Part shown: piece after piece, positions 26,743-36,415 of the stretch
Layout of the letters: each line of letters starts with the position of its first letter
Numbering within the stretch: the first letter of the stretch is position 1
Assembly (NCBI RefSeq): GCF_001424345.1
Contig: NZ_LMPF01000021.1
Span: forward strand, 42,740-106,739
Length of the DNA: 64,000 nt
Source: Burkholderia sp. Leaf177
GTDB taxonomy: Bacteria > Pseudomonadota > Gammaproteobacteria > Burkholderiales > Burkholderiaceae
Direction of reading: 5' to 3'
The notes under the pieces: model-generated
Seen by the model: only the letters and a program-made list of their open reading frames with translations
The model's database searches: none
What the model was told of the DNA's origin: nothing
Translations under genes and position numbers: made by a program

Positions 26743-27603
26743 TTACACGTTGGTATTCAGGAATTCGGCAATGGCCGATGCAATTTCCGACGCATGTGTT
26801 TCGAGCGCGAAATGCCCCGTATCGAAGAAACGCACCACTGCATCCGGAATGTCGCGCTTGAACGCCTCGGCGCCCGGCGGCAAAAAAAACGGATCGTTCT
26901 TTCCCCACACGGCAAGAAAACGCGGGCGGTGCGTGCGGAAATATTCCTGGAACGCGGGATACAAGGCGACATTGTTTTTATAGTCGCCGAATAAATCGAG
27001 CTGGATTTCGTCGGCGCCGGGACGGCTCAAATAGAAATCGTCGAGCGAATAACCATCGGGCGATACGAGCGTCGTGTCCTGTACTCCGTGCGTGTATTGC
27101 CAGTAGGTTGTATCGTGCGTAAGCATTGCGCGCAGCGCTTCACGATTCACACTCGACGGATCTTGCCAATAAGCGCGAATCGGATTCCAGCCGTCGCTCA
27201 AACCTTCTTCGTACGCGTTGCCATTCTGCGAAATGATCGCGGTAATTCGTTCAGGATAACTGAGCGCCAGACGAAAGCCTGTTGGCGCGCCGTAGTCGAA
27301 CACGTACATTGCAAAGCGATCGAAGCCGACGACTTCGGTAAACCGTCCAATGACCTTGGCGATATTCTCGAACGTGTATGTGAAGGCATCGCGGCTCGGC
27401 ATGCCGGATTGCCCGAAGCCTGGCAGATCCGGCGCGATGATATGAAACTGATCGGCGAGCTTAGGAATCAGGTCGCGGAACATGTGGCCCGAGCTTGGAA
27501 AGCCGTGGAGGAGCAACAGTTTCGGCGCGCCGGGACGACCTGCTTCGCGATAGAACACCTTGAAGCCGTCTACGTCGGCGGAACGATAGGTAATTGCGGA
27601 CAT
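26743..27603 (-). CDS. Alpha/beta hydrolase with Asp nucleophile (haloalkane dehalogenase/epoxide hydrolase type)
   Basis: A 286-residue alpha/beta hydrolase. The oxyanion motif is HGFPSSGHMF at 33-42. The nucleophile position holds Asp103 in YVFDYGAPTG, where esterases have Ser, which marks the haloalkane dehalogenase/epoxide hydrolase/fluoroacetate dehalogenase branch. The acid lies in WGKNDPFFLP and the histidine in DTGHFALETHA. It heads an operon with the SDR-like gene and is divergent from a CGNR regulator, beyond which lies an L-2-haloacid dehalogenase. That neighbourhood supports dehalogenation. Confidence 0.87.
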   Translation of the reverse strand: MSAITYRSADVDGFKVFYREAGRPGAPKLLLLHGFPSSGHMFRDLIPKLADQFHIIAPDLPGFGQSGMPSRDAFTYTFENIAKVIGRFTEVVGFDRFAMYVFDYGAPTGFRLALSYPERITAIISQNGNAYEEGLSDGWNPIRAYWQDPSSVNREALRAMLTHDTTYWQYTHGVQDTTLVSPDGYSLDDFYLSRPGADEIQLDLFGDYKNNVALYPAFQEYFRTHRPRFLAVWGKNDPFFLPPGAEAFKRDIPDAVVRFFDTGHFALETHASEIASAIAEFLNTNV

Positions 27604-27756
27604 GAGTTTTCTTCCTTGAAGTTAGTGAGCGGCAACTCGTTGGACTTCTGTTGCATGCATCGGCGAAGCGATTGGTCGCCCGCTCTGGAAAGACCTTCTT
27701 TGCTGGTTCCTGATTGCCGGGAGATCAAATAACCAACCGCAACAACCAGCATTCGA

Positions 27757-27829
27757 GTAACCGTCTTGTTGCGCATTTAAAGGTTACAAATTCGACGTGT
27801 AACTTGTCAAGAAGAGTTTTAGTGGTTAC
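27757..27829. promoter_or_regulatory. Cluster of GGTTAC/GTAAC(C/T) half-sites in the divergent promoter region
   Basis: The 262-bp gap between the hydrolase and the CGNR regulator holds GTAACC at 27757, GGTTAC at 27782, GTAACT at 27799 and GGTTAC at 27824. The middle two form an inverted pair. These repeated half-sites suggest binding of a regulator, plausibly the CGNR protein, but the link is inferred. Confidence 0.4.
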
Positions 27830-27865
27830 GATTTCATCATCATTATTTCGGAAAGCGCATGAAAG

Positions 27866-28504
27866 ATGGATTACCGCCAGATACCCCCGATGTTCGTGGC
27901 CGACGCACCGGGCCTCGATTTCTTGAATTCGGTTGCTACGCCCGTCGATGAACAGGTGGACTGGATCCCCGACGGCGAAGGCCTGTTATCCTGGCTAGAA
28001 CAAGCGGGGTTTGCGCCGCCGGAAGCAATCGAAGATATCCGCAATCGCTTCACTATCGCCGAGCTCGACGACCTTGCCGCGAAGGCGCGTGATCTGAGGG
28101 AATGGTTCAGGGCATTTGCGCAGAAGAGGAAGGGTCGGCCGCTGTCCGCGAAAGATTTTCGCGAGCTGGAACCTTTGAATAAATTGCTCGAACGCGATCA
28201 GCAGCATCGGCAAATCGTCAAACATTCATCCGATGGCGTCACACACTACGAACTTCACGCAGTTCGACATTGGGAATCGCCGGAATCGCTTTTAATGCCT
28301 ATTGCCGAAGCATTAGCAGAGCTCGTATGCGAAGAGGACTTCACCTACGTGAAAGCGTGCGAAGGCCCGACCTGCACGTTGATGTTTGCCGACCACACAC
28401 GCGGCCACGCTCGCCGATGGTGCAGCATGGCCGCTTGCGGTAATCGCGCAAAGGTCGCGGCGCATCGCAAGCGTCTTAAGGATCTTGAGAGCGGTGAACA
28501 TTAA
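27866..28504 (+). CDS. CGNR zinc-finger (ABATE domain) transcriptional regulator
   Basis: A 212-residue protein. The N-terminal ABATE domain starts with [20 protein letters not shown]. The C-terminal zinc finger (C-E-G-P-T-C, then [19 protein letters not shown]) is the CGNR motif, near residues 168-205. These proteins are stress- or substrate-responsive regulators of adjacent genes. It is transcribed away from the hydrolase/SDR pair and toward the haloacid dehalogenase, 49 bp downstream, so it probably controls both sides. Confidence 0.9.
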   Translation: MDYRQIPPMFVADAPGLDFLNSVATPVDEQVDWIPDGEGLLSWLEQAGFAPPEAIEDIRNRFTIAELDDLAAKARDLREWFRAFAQKRKGRPLSAKDFRELEPLNKLLERDQQHRQIVKHSSDGVTHYELHAVRHWESPESLLMPIAEALAELVCEEDFTYVKACEGPTCTLMFADHTRGHARRWCSMAACGNRAKVAAHRKRLKDLESGEH

Positions 28505-28553
28505 GGGTTTAAGCTTTATTAGCGCGTTTCATCGATTCATTCAGGAGCGTGAG

Positions 28554-29252
28554 ATGAACCATATCAAGGCGATTGCATTCGATCTTTACGGCACGCTGTT
28601 CGACGTTCATTCGGTCATCGATCAGTGCGAGAAGCGATTTCCAGGGCGAGGAAAAGAAGTCAGTACGTTATGGCGGCAAAAGCAGCTGGAATACACGTGG
28701 TTGCGAAGCCTGATGAACCGATACGTGACCTTCGAGCAAGCAACTGAAGATGCGTTGCGTTACACGTGCAGCCATCTGGGACTTGCACTCGATAACCCGT
28801 CCCGCAGCGCTCTTTGCGATGCCTATTTGCGTTTGCAACCGTTCCCCGAAGTGCCCGGCGCGCTGCGCGAACTCAGGAATCGCGGACTCAAACTAGCGGT
28901 GTTGTCGAACGGTTCGCCGCATTCGATTGGCGCGGTAGTCGGCAATGCCGGTCTCCGCGATGAATTCGATCACCTGATCAGCGTGGATCCGGTACGGATC
29001 TACAAGCCGCATGATCGTGCGTATGGGTTGGCCGAGGAAACCTTCGGATTAGCGCGGACGTCGATTCTGTTCGTATCGTCGAACGGGTGGGACGCAACCG
29101 GCGCACGTTATTTCGGATTCCCGACGTTCTGGATCAATCGTGGCGGCAACGTGTTCGAGGAGATGGGGCAGTCGCCGGATTGGGAACTGCGCGGCGTTAA
29201 TGAAATCGTGCGGCTCTTCGATTCCGCCGAAGGAAACGCGTCATCGGTGTAA
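28554..29252 (+). CDS. L-2-haloacid dehalogenase (type II)
   Basis: A 232-residue HAD-superfamily enzyme. ATG 28554 is preceded by AGGAG. Its residues match the L-DEX/DhlB catalytic set at the canonical numbers: Asp10 nucleophile, Thr14, Arg41 (halide site), Ser118, Lys151, Tyr157, Ser175, Asn177 and Asp180. Motifs are [26 protein letters not shown] and [10 protein letters not shown]. It converts L-2-haloacids to D-2-hydroxyacids by hydrolysis. It is cytoplasmic and co-oriented with the CGNR regulator. This is the best-supported enzymatic call in the locus. Confidence 0.93.
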   Translation: MNHIKAIAFDLYGTLFDVHSVIDQCEKRFPGRGKEVSTLWRQKQLEYTWLRSLMNRYVTFEQATEDALRYTCSHLGLALDNPSRSALCDAYLRLQPFPEVPGALRELRNRGLKLAVLSNGSPHSIGAVVGNAGLRDEFDHLISVDPVRIYKPHDRAYGLAEETFGLARTSILFVSSNGWDATGARYFGFPTFWINRGGNVFEEMGQSPDWELRGVNEIVRLFDSAEGNASSV

Positions 29253-29307
29253 GAAAAGACAGGCCGGCTCCCGCCTGAAACTACGACCAGAAACCAGCCA
29301 CACCTCA

Positions 29308-29625
29308 TTACTTTCCAAGGCTGTGATAATAAGCCGCGAGATTCGCGATGTCCGTATCGGACAACGGTTTTGCCATCATCGTCATCATCTCGTTCTGTCG
29401 CGCGCCGGACTTGAAGTCGTTCAGCGCCTTCACCAGGTATTCCTCCGTTTGCCCGGCAAGATTTGGCGCGTCGGGTATCTTCGCAAGGCCGTCCATGCCG
29501 TGACATGCCTGGCATTGCACGGCCTTCGCGCGGCCGGCCTGGACGTCGCCTGCGAATGACGTCTGCGGCAGCCACGCGGCGGCGAGAACCAACGCCGCGC
29601 TGATCAGAGTCGATAATTTCCTCAT
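29308..29625 (-). CDS. Class I cytochrome c (c553-like), periplasmic
   Basis: A 105-residue protein with a signal peptide ending at TSFA and a single haem motif CQACH at 38-42. A methionine-rich stretch (NEMMTMMAKPLSD) supplies the probable axial Met, and DIANLAAYYHSL forms the last helix. Its ATG overlaps the stop of the sorbosone-type dehydrogenase by four bases. It is almost certainly the electron acceptor of that dehydrogenase. Confidence 0.93.
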   Translation of the reverse strand: MRKLSTLISAALVLAAAWLPQTSFAGDVQAGRAKAVQCQACHGMDGLAKIPDAPNLAGQTEEYLVKALNDFKSGARQNEMMTMMAKPLSDTDIANLAAYYHSLGK

Positions 29626-30890
29626 TTTCCGCCCGTGTACGAGATCCGGTAAATCGCGCCGGCGAAGTCGTCGGAGACGAGCAGCGAGCCGTCCTGCAAC
29701 TGCTGCACATCGACCGGACGGCCCATGTATTCACCGGACGGCGTGAGCCAGCCTTCGGCGAACACCTCCGATTCGCCCGCGGTGCCGTCGTCCTTGACCG
29801 GCGTCAACATGACGCGCGCGCCGATGGGCTTGGTGCGATTCCACGAGCCATGTTGCGCATCGAAGATGCCGCCCTGATACTTCGCCGGGAACATCTTGCC
29901 GGTGTAGAACGACATGCCGAGGTCGGCCGCGTGCGCCGCCATTTCCACCTGCGGAAACACGACGCCGGCAGGCGGTGTCGCGTCCTTGTATTCGATCGTG
30001 CGGACCTTGCCGCCGCCATACCATGGGAAGCCGAAATTTTCGCCCGGTTTCGTCGCGCGATTGAGTTCGCCGGGTGGAATGTCGTCGCCCATTCCGTCGA
30101 CCTGATTGTCCGTGAACCACAGCGTCTTGTCTTTCGGATTGAAGTCGAGACCAACTGAATTACGAATGCCATGCGCATAAATCTCGCGGTTCTTGCCATC
30201 CTGATCCATGCGGATAATGCCCGCAAGACCGTTCTTGTCGAGGTCGGCAAGCTTGTCTTTCGCCGGCACGTTCCACGGCTGGCCGAGCGTGATGTACAAC
30301 TTCTTGTCCGGCCCGATACGGCAGGTGCGCGCGCCGTGGTTGAAGCTTTCGAATTGCGTCGGGATCAGCTTGCCTTGCGGCACGACAACGGCAGCCGCGA
30401 CATCGCTGCCACCTTCGCCGAAGAACTGGGCAGCCGGGAATGCAAGCACGCGATTCTGCTCCACGACATACAGCACGCCATCTGGAGAGAAGCACACACC
30501 GTTCGGCACCTTGAACGTTACTGAACTTGCGAAGGCGACCACATCGTCTGCAACGCGGCGCTTGGTGCGGTCTGTCACTTGCCAGACGCGCGCCTTGCGC
30601 GTGCCGACAAAAACCACGCCCGTTGAAGGCTCGATTGCCATGTGGCGCGCTTCGGGCACCACCGCGTACAAGTCGATCTTGAAGCCCGGCGGCAACTTGA
30701 TCGCCCTGAGATTCTCGCGCAGTGCGTCGGCGCGCTGGCCCGTCTGCGCCACGGTTTCGGCCGGCGCGGTGTTGCCCGTTTGCTGGAAGTTCGAAAGCGC
30801 GTTGACGTTGTCTTGCGCGGCCTGGGCGCACGGCAAGCCGGCGAGCATTGCACCAATGGCTACGGGCAAGACCTTGAGCGTTGCGTTCAT
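29622..30890 (-). CDS. PQQ-type sorbosone/aldose dehydrogenase, periplasmic
   Basis: A 422-residue beta-propeller dehydrogenase of the L-sorbosone/soluble glucose dehydrogenase family. A signal peptide ends at AQAAQ. Motifs include GFKIDLYAVVPEARHMA, the propeller strand GIRNSVGLDFNP and ADLGMSFYTGKMFP. Such enzymes use PQQ to oxidise aldehydes or sugars in the periplasm. AGGAG precedes ATG 30890. The coupled cytochrome c downstream completes the electron path. No PQQ synthesis genes are in this window. Confidence 0.88.
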   Translation of the reverse strand: MNATLKVLPVAIGAMLAGLPCAQAAQDNVNALSNFQQTGNTAPAETVAQTGQRADALRENLRAIKLPPGFKIDLYAVVPEARHMAIEPSTGVVFVGTRKARVWQVTDRTKRRVADDVVAFASSVTFKVPNGVCFSPDGVLYVVEQNRVLAFPAAQFFGEGGSDVAAAVVVPQGKLIPTQFESFNHGARTCRIGPDKKLYITLGQPWNVPAKDKLADLDKNGLAGIIRMDQDGKNREIYAHGIRNSVGLDFNPKDKTLWFTDNQVDGMGDDIPPGELNRATKPGENFGFPWYGGGKVRTIEYKDATPPAGVVFPQVEMAAHAADLGMSFYTGKMFPAKYQGGIFDAQHGSWNRTKPIGARVMLTPVKDDGTAGESEVFAEGWLTPSGEYMGRPVDVQQLQDGSLLVSDDFAGAIYRISYTGGK

Positions 30891-32040
30891 CTGTTTGTCT
30901 CCTGAGTTGTTGCTTCGTTTTTAATGACTGCAACTGCGGAAAAAACGTGATGTGCGATACGACGGATGCCGCGTCCATGGGCGACGCGCGCTATGCAGGC
31001 GCAAGCTTGGTCCTGTGGATTGGGCTGGGGCATTTGACGGACGCGTGATTGGTCCGCCTTGCTGGTGGTGCGGTGATGCGCCCGCGAGCTTTGGCGGTTG
31101 CGGCAGAAGCGCTGCATAAACGGGAGGTCTTGTTCATTGCTTCCTCGCAGTGCATTCGATTCCTGACAGCGGGCGACCCGCGGCTTGACCCCACTACGTG
31201 GCTGGCAGCCATATGCCATGAAAGGAAGGGCTAGAGAGTCTTGTATAGACCGTCCGTGAATACAGGTCAAGGATGAGTTATCCACTCATTTTCATGCTGT
31301 CGTAATGCAAATGTAATTCATAAAAGAAATTATCTCAACGCTTTCCTTGCCAGCTATTTGTCCGCAGTCGGTGGCTCAGATGTCCGACGGCATCCGGGAT
31401 GTTTGTGGACTCCGAAGCACGTGCTCGGTTATTCAAGAGGACATGCACAAGTCGTTCGTGTGCAGCGGAAGCATGCTTGAATGCTTTGTCGTTCAGGTAG
31501 TACGGATGCCGAACTATCATCGTAAATGCTGAAGCAGTGGAGTTCTGCAAACCACCGCGAGTCGTCTGTCACGACAAAAATCGACCGCTAAATAGCGTGA
31601 TTCGAAAATGGCAAAACTGCCAGCTTCGCAATGATCTGACTATGTACACTCCGCGAGTCAGTATTTCCGTCAATGAAAGTGCGGACGGCCGCTGCAGATT
31701 TGTTTTCGTTTGTGTACATTCCCGCATCGTCCATGCGTTGCTTGATTGGACGGCTTTGACGATGCCTTGCATTGAGTTTGCCTTCTCGGAAAAACTTTCG
31801 AAAGGCATACGAAACCACAATTTCCGCTCGACTGACATTTATGGTGCTCGAGATTTCCGCCAAGTTAAAACCAGGACGAACAAGGTTGGCTTGCAACCAT
31901 GCCGTCTGCTGTCGTGACGAAAACGATCCCACCCGGCATGCCTTCCGGGCCATGCGAATGAATGCGGCCGCACATCGCCCATTGCAGCGCAAAGCGGTTT
32001 TGCGGCGCGCGCCGGTGCAACCTCACGTTCTGGAATTCCC
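30891..32040. other. Long intergenic region before the RND operon
   Basis: About 1150 bp without a supported gene, with lower GC from ~31250 to 31900. It contains the perfect repeat ATGAGT-TATCC-ACTCAT at 31273-31289, followed by a short T-run, which could be a weak terminator or operator. Several overlapping frames exist but none has a start signal or clear family likeness. The divergent promoters of the sorbosone operon and the RND operon must lie here. No regulator gene for the pump is present. Confidence 0.45.
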
Positions 32041-35000
32041 ATGCTTGCCCTAGTACGTATCGCTCTGCGGCGGCCCTATACGTTTGTCGTCCTGGCGATC
32101 CTGATCCTGATCATCGGTCCGCTTTCGGCGCTGCGCACGCCAACGGATATCTTTCCCGATATCCGCATTCCCGTGATCAGCGTCGTATGGCAATACACGG
32201 GCTTGCCGCCCGATCAAATGGTTGGACGAATCACGTCGCCGTTCGAGCGGTCGCTGACCACAACGGTGAACGACATCCAGCACATAGAAGCCGAGTCGGT
32301 GAATGGCTTTGGGATCATCAAGATCTTCTTCCAGCCGGGCGTCAACATCAGCAACGCAAACGCACAAGTAACTGCTGTTTCGCAGACGCAGTTGCGCCAG
32401 TTACCGCCAGGAACCACGCCGCCGCTGATCCTGAACTACAACGCATCGACGGTGCCGATCATCCAGCTCGCGCTGTCCGGCAAAGGTCTTTCAGAACAAA
32501 ATCTGGGCGATCTCGGGTTGAATCAATTGCGTCCTGCGCTTGTTACCGTTGCAGGTGCGTCCATTCCGTTCCCGTTCGGCGGCAAGACGCGTCAAGTGCA
32601 GATCGACATCAACCCGGCAGCTTTGCAAGCGCGCGGCCTGTCCGCGCAAGACGTCGCGAATGCGCTTGCGAGCCAGAACCTGTTGACGCCTATTGGCACG
32701 GAGAAGATCGGCGATCACGAATACACGCTGCAACTAAATAACGCGCCGTCCGCGATCAAGGCGCTCGGCGACTTGCCGATCAAGGCGGTCAACGGAACGA
32801 CGGTCTATATCCACGATGTCGCCAACGTCCGCGACGGCAGTCCGCCGCAAACGAACATCGTGCACGTTGACGGCAAGCGTTCAGTGCTGATGTCGATACT
32901 CAAGAACGGTTCGGTGTCCACGCTCGGGATCATCGACGGCATCAAGCAGCATGTGATCGATGCAAAACCTTCGTTGCCCGACGCGCTGCAGATCGCGCCT
33001 ATTGGCGACCAGTCGCTGTTCGTGCGCGCGGCCATCAGCGGCGTGGCGCGTGAAGGCGTGATCGCGGCGGCGCTAACGAGCCTGATGATCTTGCTGTTCC
33101 TCGGAAGCTGGCGCTCGACCGTGATCATCGCGACCTCGATCCCGCTTGCCATTCTCGGCTCGATCGCAACGCTCTCCGCGCTCGGCGAGACGCTGAACAT
33201 CATGACGCTCGGCGGCCTGGCGCTCGCGGTGGGGATTCTCGTCGACGACGCGACGGTGACCATCGAAAATATCAATTGGCATCTGGAGCAGGGCAAGCAG
33301 GTTGAAGAGGCCATTCTCGATGGCGCCGCGCAGATCGTCACGCCGGCGTTCGTTGCGTTGCTTTGCATCTGCATTGTGTTCGTGCCGATGTTCTTCTTGA
33401 ACGGCGTCGCACGATTCCTTTTCGTGCCGATGGCCGAAGCCGTGATCTTCGCGATGATTTCTTCGTTCATCTTGTCGCGTACGCTCGTGCCGACGATGGC
33501 AAAGTATCTGCTGCATCCGCATGATCTCAGCGAAGACGCGCACGACAAAAAACGTCCGGGACCGCTTGGACGCTTCCAGCAAGGCTTCGAACGGCGTTTC
33601 GAAAAGGTGCGCGCGGGTTATCACGGCTTGCTCGAACTTGCGCTGAATCATCGCGCGCCGTTCGTGAGCTGCTTCCTTGGTTTCGTGCTGATCTCGTTCG
33701 CGCTCGTGCCTTTGCTCGGCCGCAACTTTTTTCCGGCGGTGGACGCGGGGCAAATCCTGTTGCATGTGCGTGCACCCGTCGGCGTGCGCGTGGAGAAGAC
33801 GGCGCAGATCTTCGCCGACGTTGAAGCGTCGATCCGGCAGATCATTCCGCCCAACGAACTGAGCACTGTGGTCGACAACATCGGCTTGCCGGTAAGCGGT
33901 ATTAACCTCGCGTACAACAATACGGGAACCATCGGCTCGCAAGACGGCGATATCCAGATTGCGCTGAACGAAAATCATCATCCAACGGACGATTACGTGC
34001 GGCAGATGCGCGAGAAACTGCCGCGCCTTTATCCGGGCGTGACCTTCTCGTTTCCGCCCGCAGACATCATCAGCCAGATCCTGAACTTCGGCTCGCCGGC
34101 GCCCGTCGATCTGCAGGTTCGCGGCAACAACCTGCCTGCGAACTTCGCGTATGCGAACCGCCTGTTGCGCGAGATCCGCCGCATTCCCGGCGTGGTCGAT
34201 GCACGCATCCAGCAAGCGCAAAATTCGCCGACTTTCAATGTCGATGTGGATCGTACGCGCGCGCAATTACTCGGCATCAATGAACGCGATGTGACCAACA
34301 GCCTCGTGGTGAACCTTGCGGGTTCGAGCCAGGTTGCGCCGACGTTCTGGCTGAACAATGCGAACGGCGTGTCTTATCCTATCGTCATGCAGACGCCGCA
34401 ATACAGTCTTGATTCGCTGGCTTCGCTGCAGAACCTGCCGATCACATCGAACCTGCAAAGCAGCGGCCAGATTCTCGGCGGACTCGCGACTGTCCAGCGC
34501 ACCAACACCAACGCGGTCGTGAGCCAGTACAACATCCAGCCGATGGTCGAGATCTTCGCCACCACGCAGGATCGCGATCTCGGCGCGGTTGCATCCGACA
34601 TTCAGCGCGTCGTGCAAAACAATGCGGGCACCTTGCCGAAGGGGTCATCGGTTGCATTGCTCGGTCAGGTGCAGACCATGAACAGCGCGTTCGCCGGCAT
34701 GCTGTTCGGCTTGCTCGGCGCGGTCGTGCTGATTTATTTGATCGTGGTGGTCAACTTCCAGTCGTGGGCGGATCCGTTCGTGATCGTCACCGCGTTGCCC
34801 GCGGCGCTCGCGGGCATCATCTGGATGCTGTTTGCCACGCACACTACGCTGTCCGTGCCGGCGCTCACCGGCGCGATCATGTGCATGGGCGTGGCGACTG
34901 CGAACTCCATTCTAGTCGTCAGTTTCTGCCGCGAGCGTCTGGCCGAACACGGCGACCCGTTCAAGGCCGCGCTCGAAGCCGGCTTCACCCGTTTCCGGCC

Positions 35001-35232
35001 CGTGCTGATGACCGCGCTCTCCATGGTCATCGGCATGGCGCCAATGGCGCTTGCGCTGGGCGAGGGCGGCGAACAGAACGCACCGCTTGGCCGCGCCGTG
35101 ATCGGCGGCCTGATTTTCGCAACCACCGCGTCATTGCTTCTTGTCCCGGTGATCTTCTGCATCATCCACTCGCGCCCTGGCCGCGCGATTGCCCCGACAC
35201 CCGTAACGGGAGGTCCTGCTCATGTCGTCTGA
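32041..35232 (+). CDS. RND efflux pump, inner-membrane permease
   Basis: A 1063-residue resistance-nodulation-division transporter. It has the usual two blocks of helices and two periplasmic loops. The proton-relay aspartates are Asp402 and Asp403 in ILVDDATVTIEN. The residue matching AcrB Lys940 is Ala954 in a ATANSILVVS segment, so that lysine is absent, while the Arg and Thr of FRPVLMTALS are kept. It is the first gene of an operon and the adaptor gene overlaps its end by 11 bp. The substrate is unknown; multidrug or solvent export is likely. Confidence 0.93.
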   Translation: MLALVRIALRRPYTFVVLAILILIIGPLSALRTPTDIFPDIRIPVISVVWQYTGLPPDQMVGRITSPFERSLTTTVNDIQHIEAESVNGFGIIKIFFQPGVNISNANAQVTAVSQTQLRQLPPGTTPPLILNYNASTVPIIQLALSGKGLSEQNLGDLGLNQLRPALVTVAGASIPFPFGGKTRQVQIDINPAALQARGLSAQDVANALASQNLLTPIGTEKIGDHEYTLQLNNAPSAIKALGDLPIKAVNGTTVYIHDVANVRDGSPPQTNIVHVDGKRSVLMSILKNGSVSTLGIIDGIKQHVIDAKPSLPDALQIAPIGDQSLFVRAAISGVAREGVIAAALTSLMILLFLGSWRSTVIIATSIPLAILGSIATLSALGETLNIMTLGGLALAVGILVDDATVTIENINWHLEQGKQVEEAILDGAAQIVTPAFVALLCICIVFVPMFFLNGVARFLFVPMAEAVIFAMISSFILSRTLVPTMAKYLLHPHDLSEDAHDKKRPGPLGRFQQGFERRFEKVRAGYHGLLELALNHRAPFVSCFLGFVLISFALVPLLGRNFFPAVDAGQILLHVRAPVGVRVEKTAQIFADVEASIRQIIPPNELSTVVDNIGLPVSGINLAYNNTGTIGSQDGDIQIALNENHHPTDDYVRQMREKLPRLYPGVTFSFPPADIISQILNFGSPAPVDLQVRGNNLPANFAYANRLLREIRRIPGVVDARIQQAQNSPTFNVDVDRTRAQLLGINERDVTNSLVVNLAGSSQVAPTFWLNNANGVSYPIVMQTPQYSLDSLASLQNLPITSNLQSSGQILGGLATVQRTNTNAVVSQYNIQPMVEIFATTQDRDLGAVASDIQRVVQNNAGTLPKGSSVALLGQVQTMNSAFAGMLFGLLGAVVLIYLIVVVNFQSWADPFVIVTALPAALAGIIWMLFATHTTLSVPALTGAIMCMGVATANSILVVSFCRERLAEHGDPFKAALEAGFTRFRPVLMTALSMVIGMAPMALALGEGGEQNAPLGRAVIGGLIFATTASLLLVPVIFCIIHSRPGRAIAPTPVTGGPAHVV

Positions 35233-36415
35233 ACCCGCTGTTCCCAACGTCAATAACGCGCCAGTGCCGCGCCGGCGGCTCGTCGTAATCGGCGTGGTGG
35301 GTGTCGCCGTTGCGTTGATCGTCGTAGCGGCGGGCGTCGCGCTGCGCGTGGTCGATGCCCGCAATCTAAAGACCTGGACCGCCGCGCAAACCGTGCCGAC
35401 GGTGACGGTGATTCATCCGGTCAGCGCCGCGAACGGGCCGACGCTCGACTTGCCATCGCATCTTGAAGCGTATTCGCGTGCGCCGCTTTTCGCGCGTGTT
35501 AGCGGATATCTGAAGTCATGGAGCGTGGACATTGGCGCGCCGGTGAAAGCCGGTCAACTGCTTGCGGTGATCGAGTCGCCCGAGCTCGACCAGCAGTTGC
35601 TGCAGGCGCGCGCGGACCTGGCGAGCGCGCAGGCCAATGCGGCGCTTGCGGGGACGACCGCGAAACGCTGGCAGGCGCTGCTCGGCTCTGACTCGGTTGC
35701 GCAACAGGAAGTCGATGAACGCACGGGCGACTACACCGCGAAGAAAGCCACGGTCGCGGCCGCGCAAGCCAACGTGGACCGCTTGCTGGCGACCAAGGGA
35801 TTCGAGCGCATCGTCGCCCCGTTCGACGGTGTGGTCACCGCGCGCGATACGGACGTAGGTGCGCTGATCAACGCGGGCAGCGGTGGTACCGGACAAGAGC
35901 TGTTCGTGGTATCGGACGTCAAGAAGCTGCGCGTATATGTGCAAGTACCGCAGAGCTACGCGCCCGATGTCCGCAGCGGCACGACCGCAACGCTCACCGT
36001 GCCGGAATATCCTGGGCAGCATTTCACGGCGCGCGTGATTGCATCGGCGGATTCGGTAAACGTGGCATCCGGTACGACACTGGTCCAGTTGCTCGTCGAT
36101 AACACCGACGGCAAGCTCTTGCCCGGCGGCTTCGCGAGCCTGCAATTCAAGCTGCCGGTGCAGCAAAACGCGGTACGTGTCCCCGCCAGTTCGCTCGTTT
36201 TCGACGCACGCGGCCTGATGGTCGCAACGCTCGGTGCGAACGGCGAGGTCGTGTTCAAGAAGGTGACGATCAATCGCGATTTCGGCGACTCGGTGGAAGT
36301 AGGCTCGGGCCTCGTTGCGTCGGACCAAGTGATCGATACACCGCCCGATGGCCTCGTAAATGGCGATCGCGTGCAGGTCGCGGGCGCTGCCAGGAAGGTC
36401 CCAGCAAATGGCTAG
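35222..36415 (+). CDS. RND efflux periplasmic adaptor (membrane fusion protein)
   Basis: A 397-residue HlyD/MFP-family adaptor. A single N-terminal membrane helix (LVVIGVVGVAVALIVVAAGVA) anchors it. A lipoyl half-domain (ARVSGYLKSWSVDIGAPVKAGQLLAVI), an alpha-helical hairpin (residues ~125-185), the second lipoyl half (FERIVAPFDGVVTARDTDVG) and beta-barrel domains follow. GGGAGG precedes ATG. It starts inside the pump gene and ends inside the channel gene, so all three are translationally coupled. Confidence 0.93.
   Translation: MSSEPAVPNVNNAPVPRRRLVVIGVVGVAVALIVVAAGVALRVVDARNLKTWTAAQTVPTVTVIHPVSAANGPTLDLPSHLEAYSRAPLFARVSGYLKSWSVDIGAPVKAGQLLAVIESPELDQQLLQARADLASAQANAALAGTTAKRWQALLGSDSVAQQEVDERTGDYTAKKATVAAAQANVDRLLATKGFERIVAPFDGVVTARDTDVGALINAGSGGTGQELFVVSDVKKLRVYVQVPQSYAPDVRSGTTATLTVPEYPGQHFTARVIASADSVNVASGTTLVQLLVDNTDGKLLPGGFASLQFKLPVQQNAVRVPASSLVFDARGLMVATLGANGEVVFKKVTINRDFGDSVEVGSGLVASDQVIDTPPDGLVNGDRVQVAGAARKVPANG

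Noticed and set aside
31588..31992. Minus-strand frame in the gap before the RND operon with a stretch faintly like an AraC helix-turn-helix (WLQANLVRPGFNLAEISS).
   Set aside because: Similarity is confined to a short block, no start signal exists, and the flanking sequence is not family-like; chance resemblance is as likely as a decayed regulator.
33073..34266. 397-codon minus-strand frame inside the RND pump gene.
   Set aside because: Antisense shadow of a certain coding sequence; Arg/Glu/His-rich low-complexity product with no domain.
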